DNA from: Ghiorsea sp.
GTDB lineage: Bacteria > Pseudomonadota > Zetaproteobacteria > Mariprofundales > Mariprofundaceae
Direction: 5' to 3'
DNA: 64,000 bases
Assembly (NCBI GenBank): GCA_027080505.1
Contig: JALWRX010000112.1
Coordinates: forward strand, 1-64,000
This document shows, piece by piece, positions 28,505 to 40,533 of the stretch. The translations under genes and the position numbers were made by a program. The notes below the pieces were generated by a model. It was given only the letters and a program-made list of their open reading frames with translations, searched no databases and was not told where the DNA came from. Numbering within the stretch: position 1 is the stretch's first letter; each line of letters opens with the position of its first letter.

Positions 28505-30283
28505 TTAAAGCGTAACTTCTTTAACGATTTTCCAAGCTCCACCTACATTACGCATCACAACCTGTTTACGGTCATGATCTTCTAGCTGATTGGACTTAAA
28601 AGTTTGATTAAAAATAAAGCTCACTTCATCTGCACTAGGCTTTACTTCAACCTCAGCAATTTCAATATCTAAATGAATATTCTGATGTTTGGGTATAACC
28701 CGTTGCTTATATTTTTTCCATTGCGCAAAATTGGCAAACTTTGCATTGGGCGAAACATGCTCATCATAAGCTGAAAAATAAGCAGACATATCCTTATTCT
28801 GCCATGCCGACTTCCAAGCCATTAAGGCATTCTTTGCCTCATCCTGCATTTGTTCTGTTCTTGCAGCTTCTGTTTTTTCAACCAATGCTTGTTGATTTTT
28901 ATCTGTAATATCTGCTGTGGCCTTGTCAGCCTTCGCTTTAGGCAATAAGTCTTTACAACTCACCTCTTGAATTTGTGCTTGTTCTTTTAGGCTATTTAAC
29001 CAACGTGGGACTTGCTGCTGCATTTCAGCAGCAATCAAACGCTGCTTAATTTCAGCTTTGCGTGCTTCAAATGCATTGGGGTTTACTTTTCGTTTTTCCA
29101 CCACGCGAATGATATGCAAACCAAACTGTGTCTCTACCACGCCACTTGTTTCACCAGCCCTCATAGAAAAAACAACCTTATCAAATGCTGGAACCATCTG
29201 TCCTGGTTTAAACCAACCTAAATCACCACCTCGAGAAGCACTTGGTCCTTGCGATAATTCTTTAGCTCGAACAGCGAAAGCTTCATCCGAAACACCCTGC
29301 ATTTCCTCAGCAATTTTCTCAGCACGCCGTCTAATTTTTATTTGTGTATTCATATCAGCACTATCAGGAATCTTAATCAAGATATGTCTTGCATGTACTT
29401 CTTCATAGGCTTCCGTATTTTGCGGTTTACGCATACGTTCATCAGTAACTTTAAGGATATGAAAACCACCCGAGGAACGAATCACATCGGTTATTTCACC
29501 CACTTTAAGCTTAAATACTTGTGCAAAAGCACCTTTAACGGCTCCAGGAGACACCCAACCCATATCACCACCTGAAGTTGAATCAGGCGCATCCGATTCC
29601 AAGGTAACCATACGCGCAAAATCAGCACCTGACTTTAACTGTTGATACAAACTATTTACCCGCTGTCGTGTTGCTTCTACTTCTACTGAGTCTGCTTCAG
29701 CTGGCAGTGCGATAAATAACTGTGCAACACGAACTTCACGTACAGGCTTAGGGTTTTTCAAATGTTTACGGTAATACTCACGCATCGCTTCTTCACTAAT
29801 ACTGATTTTTGAGCGCACAGCAATATTCATAAGCCGTGTACTCAATAACCTATCTTTTAATGTTCTGCGATAGTCATCAACATCAATACCTTGCGCTTTA
29901 AGCACACTTTCCAGTTGCCCAGGCTCAAGTTTATTGCGTTTTTCAACATCTGCCATAGCTGCCGCAACTTCTTCAGCACTAACCTTTATTTCAAGATTTT
30001 GTGCTTCTTGATGTTGCAATACTCGCATCACACGCTCATCTAAACTTCGTTGATAAATCACATCATCACTAGGCAAGGCAATGCCCTGCTGAACCAACTG
30101 GTCTTTTAAAGCTTTTTCAGCTTGCTCAACCTCGTAACAAGTTACGACTTCACCATTTACCACGGCTGCAATCGCATCCAAACGCTCAGCATAAGCTTGT
30201 GCTGAGACAAACATTGCAAACGTAAAAACCAAAATACTTCTCTTACTAATCAAAATAAACCTCACAAAATTATCCATCACCAA
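28505..30283 (-). CDS. surA: SurA-like periplasmic peptidyl-prolyl isomerase with C-terminal extension
   Basis: N-terminal SurA region, two parvulin domains (GGDMGWV..., GGDLGWFKPGQMVPAFD), C-terminal NTF2-like WKSAWQNKDMSAYFSAYDE. Confidence 0.87.
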   Translation of the reverse strand: MVMDNFVRFILISKRSILVFTFAMFVSAQAYAERLDAIAAVVNGEVVTCYEVEQAEKALKDQLVQQGIALPSDDVIYQRSLDERVMRVLQHQEAQNLEIKVSAEEVAAAMADVEKRNKLEPGQLESVLKAQGIDVDDYRRTLKDRLLSTRLMNIAVRSKISISEEAMREYYRKHLKNPKPVREVRVAQLFIALPAEADSVEVEATRQRVNSLYQQLKSGADFARMVTLESDAPDSTSGGDMGWVSPGAVKGAFAQVFKLKVGEITDVIRSSGGFHILKVTDERMRKPQNTEAYEEVHARHILIKIPDSADMNTQIKIRRRAEKIAEEMQGVSDEAFAVRAKELSQGPSASRGGDLGWFKPGQMVPAFDKVVFSMRAGETSGVVETQFGLHIIRVVEKRKVNPNAFEARKAEIKQRLIAAEMQQQVPRWLNSLKEQAQIQEVSCKDLLPKAKADKATADITDKNQQALVEKTEAARTEQMQDEAKNALMAWKSAWQNKDMSAYFSAYDEHVSPNAKFANFAQWKKYKQRVIPKHQNIHLDIEIAEVEVKPSADEVSFIFNQTFKSNQLEDHDRKQVVMRNVGGAWKIVKEVTL

Positions 30284-32243
30284 AGCTACCTAGACCATCA
30301 AATTCGAGCAAGATGCGCGTGCCAATATCATTGGTACCACTGCTGCCAACCAAGTAGTTAGTGTATCTTTCCACACCCAAACGCCAACATGCATGCTCAT
30401 ATTTCAAGCCTGCAATAGCCTGCAGCGTATAGTCTTTTAACAAATCATATTGAACTGAAGCATATGTATGCCAGTGCTGATTTAGCTGTACTTGCCCACT
30501 TGCATTCAATGACTCTAAAGCAGATGAGTGGCTGGCTTTAGTCCGCTGCCATGAGGCAGCCAAATATTGCTGCTGCTCACCAGACCAGCGCAAGCTAGCA
30601 TGAGACTCCACCCAATCATTCAATTTAGGGTCGTGCTGCCCCCCTACCGAAAGCCGTGTTTGCCCGCTAGGCAACCAAGTTATTTCTGCCAACAAATTGG
30701 ACACGCGACTGACTGGTGGTGCATCAACACTCGCATCAACCGATGTTTGCAAGTCATCCCACACCAAACCCAATTGCCCTTCAAGTACCCTACGCACATC
30801 CAGCTGCTCACTCTTGTGTTCCAATGATGACTCCAACAAAAGGCTTAACCGCTGCATATGCTCAAACCTATCCCAACCCGAGTAACGGTTACCTTGCAGA
30901 ATATTGGTAATACTTAAAGGCAACAGAACTGAGTCATATTGAGGTATATCAACTTGATTGGGTGCCGTTGACACATCAATACGCAAAATAGGTTTAATTT
31001 CATGCCGCCATTGTTGTTCTCCAAACACACGCTCAAACGGTGCTTCAAGCTGCAAGCTCGAAGCTAAAGCAGCATAGGACGTGGTTTGTGTTGTAAAGTT
31101 TTGTGTATCGTAACCTACAACTTGCCCTTGAATACCCCAAAAAAGCGATACTGCACCACCTTGCATATACCATGGTATGGTAAGCGATGACTTTAGACCT
31201 GAACGAACACCTGAAAAGCCTAAAACCCTATCAAATTGGGTTGTTTGTTGTTGTATCGATAGTTGTGAGGACAAACCAATATCGACATAATTTTGCGTTT
31301 CAAAACGTGGCAAGACTTGCAATGTACCATCATTACTTAGCCCCCCCAAACGTTGTTGATACCTAGTGCTTAGCGTTGCACTATCTCGTCCTTCTTTCCA
31401 ACTTAAAGCAGCACTACTGGTTAAGTATGCTTTGGATACATTTTCCCCCAACAAAGGAAAGTCTGCAACATATAAGCCATCATCCTTCATAATTGCATCA
31501 ATATTAATATTAGCCTGAACCGCAGGGCTAAACTTCCAAATGGTATCACTCAGCAATCGCCCCCGTTGTGTTTGTGTTTGTTCATCATAAATACTTTGCA
31601 CTTGTACCGAAGCTCGATATTGATTGGACATATATCGCCACTCAACATCTGACATCATCCCCCGTTTCGACATCCAGTGAGGCTTAAACAGAACATCCCA
31701 ATTGGGTGCCGCTGCCCAATAAAAAGGTAAGATCAATTCAGACCCCCTACGACTACTATTGGCAACCTTAGGCATCAAAAAACCCGAACGACGACTTAAG
31801 GCTTGCCGCCAAATAGGTGCATACAATACAGGAACACCACCCCATTCAAACCAAGCACCTTTTGCTGTAAATAAACCTTCTTCTTTATCTAAACTTGCTT
31901 CATCAGCAACAATTGACCATGCCCATTCATCTTCTGGACAAGTACTAAACTCAACATTTTCACCTTTGAATTTTTCAAGGTCAATCCGCTGCAAACGTTC
32001 GCCTTTGAGCGTGTAACCATCAAAGTACACTGTAGCTTGTTGTAAAACACCAGCTTGAGAATCTGCATCAACTTGTAAATAATCAGCTTTAATCCGAACA
32101 TCTTTACCTTCAACTTGAACTTGCCCTGAAGCTGAAATTTGCCCGTAGCTGTCTTGCTGTATTTTATCAGCAACCATGGTTGCTGCACTTGCATACATAG
32201 GCAGCAAACAAAAGAAAACAACAATAAGCCTAGGCACAACCAC
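30270..32243 (-). CDS. lptD: LPS-assembly protein LptD
   Basis: ADYLQVDADSQAG; PVLYAPIWRQALSRRSGFLMPKVANSSRRGSELILPFYWAAAPNWD. Confidence 0.9.
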   Translation of the reverse strand: MVVPRLIVVFFCLLPMYASAATMVADKIQQDSYGQISASGQVQVEGKDVRIKADYLQVDADSQAGVLQQATVYFDGYTLKGERLQRIDLEKFKGENVEFSTCPEDEWAWSIVADEASLDKEEGLFTAKGAWFEWGGVPVLYAPIWRQALSRRSGFLMPKVANSSRRGSELILPFYWAAAPNWDVLFKPHWMSKRGMMSDVEWRYMSNQYRASVQVQSIYDEQTQTQRGRLLSDTIWKFSPAVQANINIDAIMKDDGLYVADFPLLGENVSKAYLTSSAALSWKEGRDSATLSTRYQQRLGGLSNDGTLQVLPRFETQNYVDIGLSSQLSIQQQTTQFDRVLGFSGVRSGLKSSLTIPWYMQGGAVSLFWGIQGQVVGYDTQNFTTQTTSYAALASSLQLEAPFERVFGEQQWRHEIKPILRIDVSTAPNQVDIPQYDSVLLPLSITNILQGNRYSGWDRFEHMQRLSLLLESSLEHKSEQLDVRRVLEGQLGLVWDDLQTSVDASVDAPPVSRVSNLLAEITWLPSGQTRLSVGGQHDPKLNDWVESHASLRWSGEQQQYLAASWQRTKASHSSALESLNASGQVQLNQHWHTYASVQYDLLKDYTLQAIAGLKYEHACWRLGVERYTNYLVGSSGTNDIGTRILLEFDGLGSFGDG

Positions 32244-32247
32244 CTAC

Positions 32248-32952
32248 TTAGGCGGGTTTCCGCGCAAAACCTAAATAGTTCACATTCAAGTTATGCGACA
32301 AATGAAACTGCCCCAATAACATTCGATAACTCATTCCCTGCATATCCTGCTCTTCTAAACCAGCATGACGAACCGCCTGAACCATCTCTGATGGGCGAAT
32401 AAATTTATTGTATTGGTGTGTGCCCTTAGGCAGCCAACCCATCACATATTCAGCACCAATAATAGCTTTAAGATAACACTCTGGTGTACGGTTTAATGTG
32501 GCAAAGAAAAACAAACCACCAGGCTTAAGCATATCAGCACAAGCTTGAACCGCCCGTTCCACATCAGGAACATGCTCCAACACCTCTAAACAAGTCACCA
32601 CATCATATGTGTCCTGATGTGTTTCTGCCCATGTTTCCGCATCGTTTTCTTGATAGTCCACTTGCGCACCTGACTGCTCTGCATGAACAGCAGCAACACT
32701 TAATGCCTTGGGTGAGCGGTCAATACCTGTCACCTCAGCACCACGCTTTGCCATGCCTTCAGCAAGCAGACCACCACCACAGCCAACATCTAAAACTTTA
32801 GCGGCACTTAAATCTACGCGCTGTGCAATATAATCCAAACGTAAAGGGTTAATTTGATGCAATGGTTTAAACCGACCATCAGGATCCCACCATTCTGCAG
32901 CAATGGCTTCAAAGCGTTTAATTTCTTCAGCATCTACATATATTGAACTCAT
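32248..32952 (-). CDS. ubiG: bifunctional ubiquinone 3-O-methyltransferase UbiG
   Basis: AAEWWDPDGRFKPLHQINPLRLDYI; VLDVGCGGGLLAEGMAKRGAEVTGID. Confidence 0.95.
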   Translation of the reverse strand: MSSIYVDAEEIKRFEAIAAEWWDPDGRFKPLHQINPLRLDYIAQRVDLSAAKVLDVGCGGGLLAEGMAKRGAEVTGIDRSPKALSVAAVHAEQSGAQVDYQENDAETWAETHQDTYDVVTCLEVLEHVPDVERAVQACADMLKPGGLFFFATLNRTPECYLKAIIGAEYVMGWLPKGTHQYNKFIRPSEMVQAVRHAGLEEQDMQGMSYRMLLGQFHLSHNLNVNYLGFARKPA

Positions 32953-33058
32953 GCACAAATGATGATATAAAATACCATAAACACAATATTTATCATTTTT
33001 CCTTTCATGAAAGTACACATAAACTTACCACCATTGTTTCTCATGGTTAATATGAATG

Positions 33059-34234
33059 CTAAAGCTCATGTTGTTCCATCCATTGCTGAACTGAACCTAA
33101 GGTTACAAAAGAGCCTAAAACAAGAAATCGCCCTGAAGTCACAGTTTTTGTTTCCGCTTCAAGTGCTTGCTCTACTGAAGCATAAGCATGTTTGCCATGC
33201 CCTGTCATCACCACCATTTTATGCGTAAATGGCTTCAGTTTCGACACACAGTCACTCAAATCCCTATCTTGCCTTGTGCATAAAATAATCGCATCAAACA
33301 TATAACCTAATGAAGCTAGTGTTGGCAGCAAAGCATCGATTGCATGGCTATTATGTGCCGCATCTAACCAGAAAGTGTGCTGTAGGTAGTTACGCACCTG
33401 CAAACGACCAGCAATATTTGTTTGTTTCAACACCTGCAAACAACAGTTCAAGTCTAAGGGTGCAAATGCCTGATAATGCTTCTGAAGCTGCTGCAATACT
33501 TGCCAAGCCACACCTGCATTTTCTTGTTGATGAACACCCAACATCGCCAATGGCTCAAGCAAAGGTTTAGCCTCAACAACATTGTCATTGAGCTGCGATA
33601 AGACCTGCTTCACTTCTGATGTCTGAGGTGCACTCACCTTAATGTCACAACCTTGAAAAACATATGCCTTATCTTGGGCAATGGATGCCAAATCATCACC
33701 CAGCCAATCTTGATGATCCAAAGCAATAGGTGTCAATACACCTACATCTGCAGGCACTGCCGTAGTTGCATCTAGCTTTGCTCCCACGCCTGCTTCTAAA
33801 ATTTCTACATCCACCTGATGCATACTAAAGTGGCTCAACGCCAGCACTGTCGCTGTTTCAAAATAAGAAGATCCTACATCCAATGCCAATGGCATAATCT
33901 TTTCCATAAGATGTATGAGTTGCGTGTTAGCAATAGGGACACCTTGAATACGCATACGCTCATGAAATTGCATAATATGCGGTGAAGTATAAAGACCAAC
34001 TTTATATCCACAGTGTTGTAAGGCTTGTGCTAAGAAATTTGCCGTTGAACCCTTACCATTGGTGCCAGCCACACGAATACGCAGCAGTGGACGCTGAAAA
34101 AGGAAACCTTCCTTCTCCGCTGCATCAAGCAACATTTGAACACGTTCATGTCCTGGCAAATAATTTCGATCAGCACTGGGCATTCCCAATGCTTCTAACC
34201 AAGCCTCAACAGAATGAGGCTTATCTTGTTTCAT
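33059..34234 (-). CDS. folC: folylpolyglutamate synthase / dihydrofolate synthase
   Basis: RVAGTNGKGSTANFLAQALQHCGYKVGLYTSPHI; ALDHQDWLGDDLASIAQDKAYVF. Confidence 0.93.
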   Translation of the reverse strand: MKQDKPHSVEAWLEALGMPSADRNYLPGHERVQMLLDAAEKEGFLFQRPLLRIRVAGTNGKGSTANFLAQALQHCGYKVGLYTSPHIMQFHERMRIQGVPIANTQLIHLMEKIMPLALDVGSSYFETATVLALSHFSMHQVDVEILEAGVGAKLDATTAVPADVGVLTPIALDHQDWLGDDLASIAQDKAYVFQGCDIKVSAPQTSEVKQVLSQLNDNVVEAKPLLEPLAMLGVHQQENAGVAWQVLQQLQKHYQAFAPLDLNCCLQVLKQTNIAGRLQVRNYLQHTFWLDAAHNSHAIDALLPTLASLGYMFDAIILCTRQDRDLSDCVSKLKPFTHKMVVMTGHGKHAYASVEQALEAETKTVTSGRFLVLGSFVTLGSVQQWMEQHEL

Positions 34235-34237
34235 AAT

Positions 34238-35110
34238 TTAGTGGGTTTGCCGATAAGTTCTTGCCATTAGGTGGTCAAACAGTGTTTTGAGGTAAGTACG
34301 CTGTTTACGACGGTCAACCACATCATCAATCAACCCGTGCTCAAGCAAAAATTCCGCACGCTGAAAACCTTCAGGCAAATCTTCTGCAACAGTTTCTTGA
34401 ATCACTCGTGGCCCTGCAAAACCAATCAAAGCACCTGGCTCTGCAATAATCACATCACCAAGCCATGCAACGGATGCCGAAACACCACCCATGGTAGGGT
34501 CTGTCAGCAAACAAACAAATGGAAGTTTAGCTTCATTTAACTTGTTCACCATAGAAGACGTCTTCGCCATTTGCATCAATGACAAAATACCTTCCTGCAT
34601 ACGCGCACCACCTGATGCAGTAACCAATAGATATGGGCAACCACGTTCAAGTGCGCGTTCCATACCCAAAACTATTTTTTCGCCGACTACAGAGCCCATA
34701 CTTCCGCCCATATAGGCAAACTCAAACATGGTCACTGAAGCTGTTACACCTTCAATATCACCTAAATAATTACGTGCTGCATCATTTTTCCCTGCCTTTT
34801 TATTGGCAGCCTTGATACGTTCACTGTAACGCTTTTGGTCTTTAAATTGCAAAACATCTTTAGAAAACAAATGGGTGTCACATTCATCATAGCTATCCGC
34901 ATCAAACAAAAAAGATGCACGATCCGCCGTAGGTAGGCGTAAATGTTGATTGCAACGAGGGCATACCATGTCTGAGCGCATGAGTTCTTTATTATACAAA
35001 GTATCTGCACAGCCTGGACACTTAATCCATAAGCCATCAGGAGTATCACTATCCTTACTTGAACCTAAAATGCTTTTAGGTCGTTCAATTAAACGGGTTA
35101 ACCAACTCAT
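34238..35110 (-). CDS. accD: acetyl-CoA carboxylase carboxyltransferase subunit beta
   Basis: WIKCPGCADTLYNKEL...CPRCNQHLRL zinc ribbon; SGGARMQEGILSLMQMAKTS. Confidence 0.95.
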   Translation of the reverse strand: MSWLTRLIERPKSILGSSKDSDTPDGLWIKCPGCADTLYNKELMRSDMVCPRCNQHLRLPTADRASFLFDADSYDECDTHLFSKDVLQFKDQKRYSERIKAANKKAGKNDAARNYLGDIEGVTASVTMFEFAYMGGSMGSVVGEKIVLGMERALERGCPYLLVTASGGARMQEGILSLMQMAKTSSMVNKLNEAKLPFVCLLTDPTMGGVSASVAWLGDVIIAEPGALIGFAGPRVIQETVAEDLPEGFQRAEFLLEHGLIDDVVDRRKQRTYLKTLFDHLMARTYRQTH

Positions 35111-35131
35111 ATAACTTCCTTTAAAAACCAA

Positions 35132-35923
35132 TTATGCTTCGATGATAAGTTCATCAACTTGCGTTAGCATACGCAAGTGAGGAATGCTTTCTGCTTCAAC
35201 CTCTGAAGCCATTTCAGTCAAAACTTCTGGTTTCATATGATATAAATAAATAGGGATTTCACCCAAACGATCTAATTTTTTCAATTCTTGTGCCATACCT
35301 TTGGGTGTTAAGTGTCCACTAATGTCTGCCAACTCCTCACAGTTGTTAGGAAATGAGCAGTCCATAATCAAGGCACGCAAATTAGGCTGAGCATTGGCAA
35401 CTTCCCAGATTCTATCCGTATGCCCAGTATCAGCTGTAAAAATCATTTGTGCACCATCTTGGTCCAATAAAAAACCTGTACACGGTACAGGGTGTTCAAC
35501 ACGAATAGGCGTAACTTTTAAGTCATCAACCTCAATAACATCTTCAGCCTTAAAACTACACATCTTCAAAATACCATCTTTTTTGGTTGGTATTTTAGTA
35601 AAATCTGGCCATACAATATTATTCAAAAAGTGTTCAGATAATGTGTCTAAGTTTTCTTGTAAACTATGAATCGTAATCGCACTAGCTTCAGGCTGCCCAC
35701 CCCAGCGCTTCAAAGAACGATTATCCGCCAAAAATGCAATATCCTTAATGTGGTCAAGATGCGTATGTGAAAGGAAAATATGTTCAATATTACCTTGTTC
35801 TTCAAGCGTGAGGATTTCAGTCGGAGATCCTGCATCTAACAACACAGTATCATTCACCAAAAAAGAGGTCAGGTGAAAGCCCAATAGCTGCCCACCATAA
35901 CAGCCTAACACTCGAATTTTCAT
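35132..35923 (-). CDS. metallo-beta-lactamase fold hydrolase, class-II cyclic-nucleotide phosphodiesterase-like
   Basis: LSHTHLDHIKDIAFLADN; MIFTADTGHTDRIWE; DCSFPN. Confidence 0.78.
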   Translation of the reverse strand: MKIRVLGCYGGQLLGFHLTSFLVNDTVLLDAGSPTEILTLEEQGNIEHIFLSHTHLDHIKDIAFLADNRSLKRWGGQPEASAITIHSLQENLDTLSEHFLNNIVWPDFTKIPTKKDGILKMCSFKAEDVIEVDDLKVTPIRVEHPVPCTGFLLDQDGAQMIFTADTGHTDRIWEVANAQPNLRALIMDCSFPNNCEELADISGHLTPKGMAQELKKLDRLGEIPIYLYHMKPEVLTEMASEVEAESIPHLRMLTQVDELIIEA

Positions 35924-35943
35924 CTATACTCCAATTCTACAGC

Positions 35944-36753
35944 TTATATCGCCTTATACATTGCTGAGGCCAATGCTGAGGCAGATGTCGATAGGTTATC
36001 CACTATAACATCTTCCGCATTCGTGTTGGATGTGATTTGACTCACAAAATAACTACCAACCACAACACCGTCAGCAAAGCTTGCTAGGTCTGCTGCTTGC
36101 TCAGTTGTTTTCACACCAAAACCTACACATATAGGGAGCTTAGAGTATTGTCGAATTAATGACAACTTATCTTTAATTTTAGCTACTTCCCCCATCTCTG
36201 CTCCAGTAATGCCTGCAAGGGACACATAATAAATAAATCCATCGCCTGCATCTGCTGCAAGTTGTATTCTTTCTTCAGTAGATGTAGGTGCTAACAACAT
36301 GATTTGACTCAAATCATGTTGTTTGAATATATCAGCACATAAAGCACTTTCCTCAGCAGGTATATCGACCAATAACACACCATCCACACCTACTGCAGAA
36401 GCACGTTGTGCAAAGGCTTCAAACCCTATGGTATAAGGAACATTGGCATAGCCCATCAAAACAATACCAATATTAGGATATTTTTCTCGGATACGCATTG
36501 CAATATGTAGCACATCATCAAAGTGTGTGCCTGCTGCCAACGCCCGTTCACTGGCAGCCTGAATTACTGGACCATCTGCCATAGGATCTGAAAAAGGAAG
36601 ACCAATTTCAATAATATCTATATGTTCAGCAAGACCGAGCATCAACTTTTCAGATGTTTCAACCGACGGATCTCCTGCTGTTAAATAACCAACAAGTGCT
36701 GACCTATTTTCTGCTTCACAGCGGGCAAAAACTTCTGCTAAACGTTTGCTCAT
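35944..36753 (-). CDS. trpA: tryptophan synthase alpha chain
   Basis: [35 protein letters not shown]. Confidence 0.96.
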   Translation of the reverse strand: MSKRLAEVFARCEAENRSALVGYLTAGDPSVETSEKLMLGLAEHIDIIEIGLPFSDPMADGPVIQAASERALAAGTHFDDVLHIAMRIREKYPNIGIVLMGYANVPYTIGFEAFAQRASAVGVDGVLLVDIPAEESALCADIFKQHDLSQIMLLAPTSTEERIQLAADAGDGFIYYVSLAGITGAEMGEVAKIKDKLSLIRQYSKLPICVGFGVKTTEQAADLASFADGVVVGSYFVSQITSNTNAEDVIVDNLSTSASALASAMYKAI

Positions 36754-37991
36754 GATTTTCCCTCGTCATCAAAACCCAGCAAATCCATAACAGTACCCAA
36801 ATCTTTATCACCACGCCCCGATAAATTGATAAGCACAACTTGATCTTGTTCCATCGTTGCTGCAATACGCATCCCTGCAGCTAAAGCATGGCTAGATTCC
36901 AGTGCGGGTATAATACCTTCAGCTTTGGTTAATATCTGGAAGGCTTCCAAGGCTTCATCATCTGTGGCACTATCTAAATCTAAACGCCCTTGTTTCATCA
37001 TAAATGCCAGTTCAGGTCCTACACCAGGGTAGTCCAAACCTGCTGAAATACTATGTGCATCTGCAGATATTTGCCCTTCATTGTCAGCTAAAACATAACT
37101 TAAACTTCCATGGATAATACCTGGCTTGCCTTTGGCAAGTGATGCTGCATGTTCACCCGAGTTTAACCCATGACCGCCAGCTTCAACAGCCACAAGCCGC
37201 ACTTCTTCATCATCCCACATCGGATGCAATAAACCCATTGCGTTAGAGCCGCCGCCAACACAAGCTACTGCCACATCAGGAAGCCTCCCTGCTTGCTCAA
37301 GGCACTGTTTGCGAGCCTCTTGACCAATAACTGTGTGAAACTGTCTAACCATAAGTGGAAAAGGATGGGGGCCTGCCGCAGTTCCAAAGATGTAATAGGT
37401 GTCTTCACAGGATGCCACCCAAACACGTAGCGCTTCATTGACTGCATCTTTTAAGGTCGCATTACCTGAATCGACTGGAATAACATTCGCACCCAGCAAC
37501 TTCATGCGAAACACATTAGGCGCTTGCCTGCGAATATCTTCACGCCCCATATAAATATCGCATTGCATATTAAACATCGCGGCAACGGTAGCTGTAGCAA
37601 CGCCATGCTGTCCTGCCCCTGTTTCAGCAATCACCTTCTTTTTACCCATACGGCGAGCCAGCAAAGCCTGCCCAATCGTATTGTTAACTTTATGAGCACC
37701 CGTGTGATTTAGGTCTTCTCGTTTTAAATAAATCTGTGCACCACCAACTTCAGCAGTTAATTGCTTTGCATGATAAAGTGGTGTTGCGCGACCCACATAG
37801 TTTTTAAGCAAATCTAGACGTTCTTCATGGAAACTAGGATCAGCCCATGCTGAAAAAAACGCATCCTCAATTTCCTTTAAAGGCTGCATCAAAGTTTCAG
37901 CAGCAAAACGACCTCCGTACTCTCCAAAGTGACCACCTTCATCTGGTGCATGTTTGATGCTTAAGTCATAATCAATCACAGAACTTCTCAC
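36750..37991 (-). CDS. trpB: tryptophan synthase beta chain
   Basis: [39 protein letters not shown]; start uncertain. Confidence 0.96.
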   Translation of the reverse strand: MRSSVIDYDLSIKHAPDEGGHFGEYGGRFAAETLMQPLKEIEDAFFSAWADPSFHEERLDLLKNYVGRATPLYHAKQLTAEVGGAQIYLKREDLNHTGAHKVNNTIGQALLARRMGKKKVIAETGAGQHGVATATVAAMFNMQCDIYMGREDIRRQAPNVFRMKLLGANVIPVDSGNATLKDAVNEALRVWVASCEDTYYIFGTAAGPHPFPLMVRQFHTVIGQEARKQCLEQAGRLPDVAVACVGGGSNAMGLLHPMWDDEEVRLVAVEAGGHGLNSGEHAASLAKGKPGIIHGSLSYVLADNEGQISADAHSISAGLDYPGVGPELAFMMKQGRLDLDSATDDEALEAFQILTKAEGIIPALESSHALAAGMRIAATMEQDQVVLINLSGRGDKDLGTVMDLLGFDDEGKS

Positions 37992-38613
37992 ATAATTCTT
38001 TTAATTTTTGTTTATCTTTAATGCCCTTGGCAGACTCTACTCCAGAAGACACATCCAATGCATAAAAGCCTTGGATCTGTTTTGCATCAACCACATTATT
38101 CACATCTATACCACCTGCAAGGATAAGGGAGAAATCATGTGTAATCCCGCTTAACATACCCCAATCAAAGCTACTGCCTGTACCACCATAGACACCTGAA
38201 GGGGCTTTGGCATCAAGCAAAACTGTACAATCATAAGCAGTAATACGCATTAAATCTTTCGGTTCGGAAACAGGAAGAGCTTTAATCACTCTACGTTTTT
38301 GAGATGCACAAAAATCTGCCGATTCATCACCATGCAACTGTATAATATCAAGCGAACACACTGCTAATGTATCATCAATCTCATTTTGTGTAGGGTTTAC
38401 AAACAATCCTACCGTCGTCAAAAAAGGCGGCAAAGCCTGAATAATTTTCTCGGCATTTTCAGGGTGGATATAACGTGGTGATTTATCATAAAACACGAAA
38501 CCTATGGCATCTGCCCCACATTCTGATGCAAGCAAAGCATCCTCTAGGCGAGTAATGCCGCAAATTTTTAGCCGCCTGCTCAGATGTGAATGTTTTCCCT
38601 TTTGAACAACCAT
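37972..38613 (-). CDS. trpF: phosphoribosylanthranilate isomerase
   Basis: [49 protein letters not shown]. Confidence 0.95.
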   Translation of the reverse strand: MVVQKGKHSHLSRRLKICGITRLEDALLASECGADAIGFVFYDKSPRYIHPENAEKIIQALPPFLTTVGLFVNPTQNEIDDTLAVCSLDIIQLHGDESADFCASQKRRVIKALPVSEPKDLMRITAYDCTVLLDAKAPSGVYGGTGSSFDWGMLSGITHDFSLILAGGIDVNNVVDAKQIQGFYALDVSSGVESAKGIKDKQKLKELCEKFCD

Positions 38614-38660
38614 GGCTTACTTTAAAAAGAAAGCGTACAACAAGCAATATTTAGCATAAA

Positions 38661-38685
38661 AAAGGCCGCCAAAAGGCGACCTTTT
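38661..38685 (-). terminator. hairpin terminator after the atp operon
   Basis: Minus strand AAAAGGTCGCC TTTT GGCGGCCTTTTTT, between atpC and trpF. Confidence 0.72.
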
Positions 38686-38710
38686 CAATGATATACGAAT
38701 AGCTTGTCGA

Positions 38711-39118
38711 TTACTTACGTTTTTTCCGTAGTAAACGTAAGCGTGCAGTAAGTATTGCAAGCTCAGCTTCAGCCATGGCCAAATCAACATCAGCACTTTT
38801 AGATGCAACAATCTCTTCAGCGCGGCGCTGTGCTGCAACAATTTCAGCTTCATCCATATCAGAGGCACGCTCTGCAGTATCTGCCAAAATTGTGACCTTA
38901 TCTGGTTGCACTTCCATGTAACCACCAGAAACAAACACCTCATCCACTTCATCACCATTGGTAATTTGTAGTTCACCTGATTTTAAAGCAGACAACAATG
39001 GGCTATGTTTTGGTAAAATACCAAGCTCACCCTCAGCACCAGGTACAATTAACATGGTTGCTTGACCACTATAAACTTCACGCTCAGCTGTAGCGACTAA
39101 AACTTCCATGCTAGACAT
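38711..39118 (-). CDS. atpC: F-type ATP synthase epsilon subunit
   Basis: VATAEREVYSGQATMLIVPGAEGELGILPKHSPLLSALKSGEL. Confidence 0.96.
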   Translation of the reverse strand: MSSMEVLVATAEREVYSGQATMLIVPGAEGELGILPKHSPLLSALKSGELQITNGDEVDEVFVSGGYMEVQPDKVTILADTAERASDMDEAEIVAAQRRAEEIVASKSADVDLAMAEAELAILTARLRLLRKKRK

Positions 39119-39123
39119 GATAA

Positions 39124-40533
<1,410 letters not shown>

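Noticed and set aside
38617-38976. 119-aa minus-strand ORF
   Set aside because: Out of frame with atpC and runs through the terminator region; no motif
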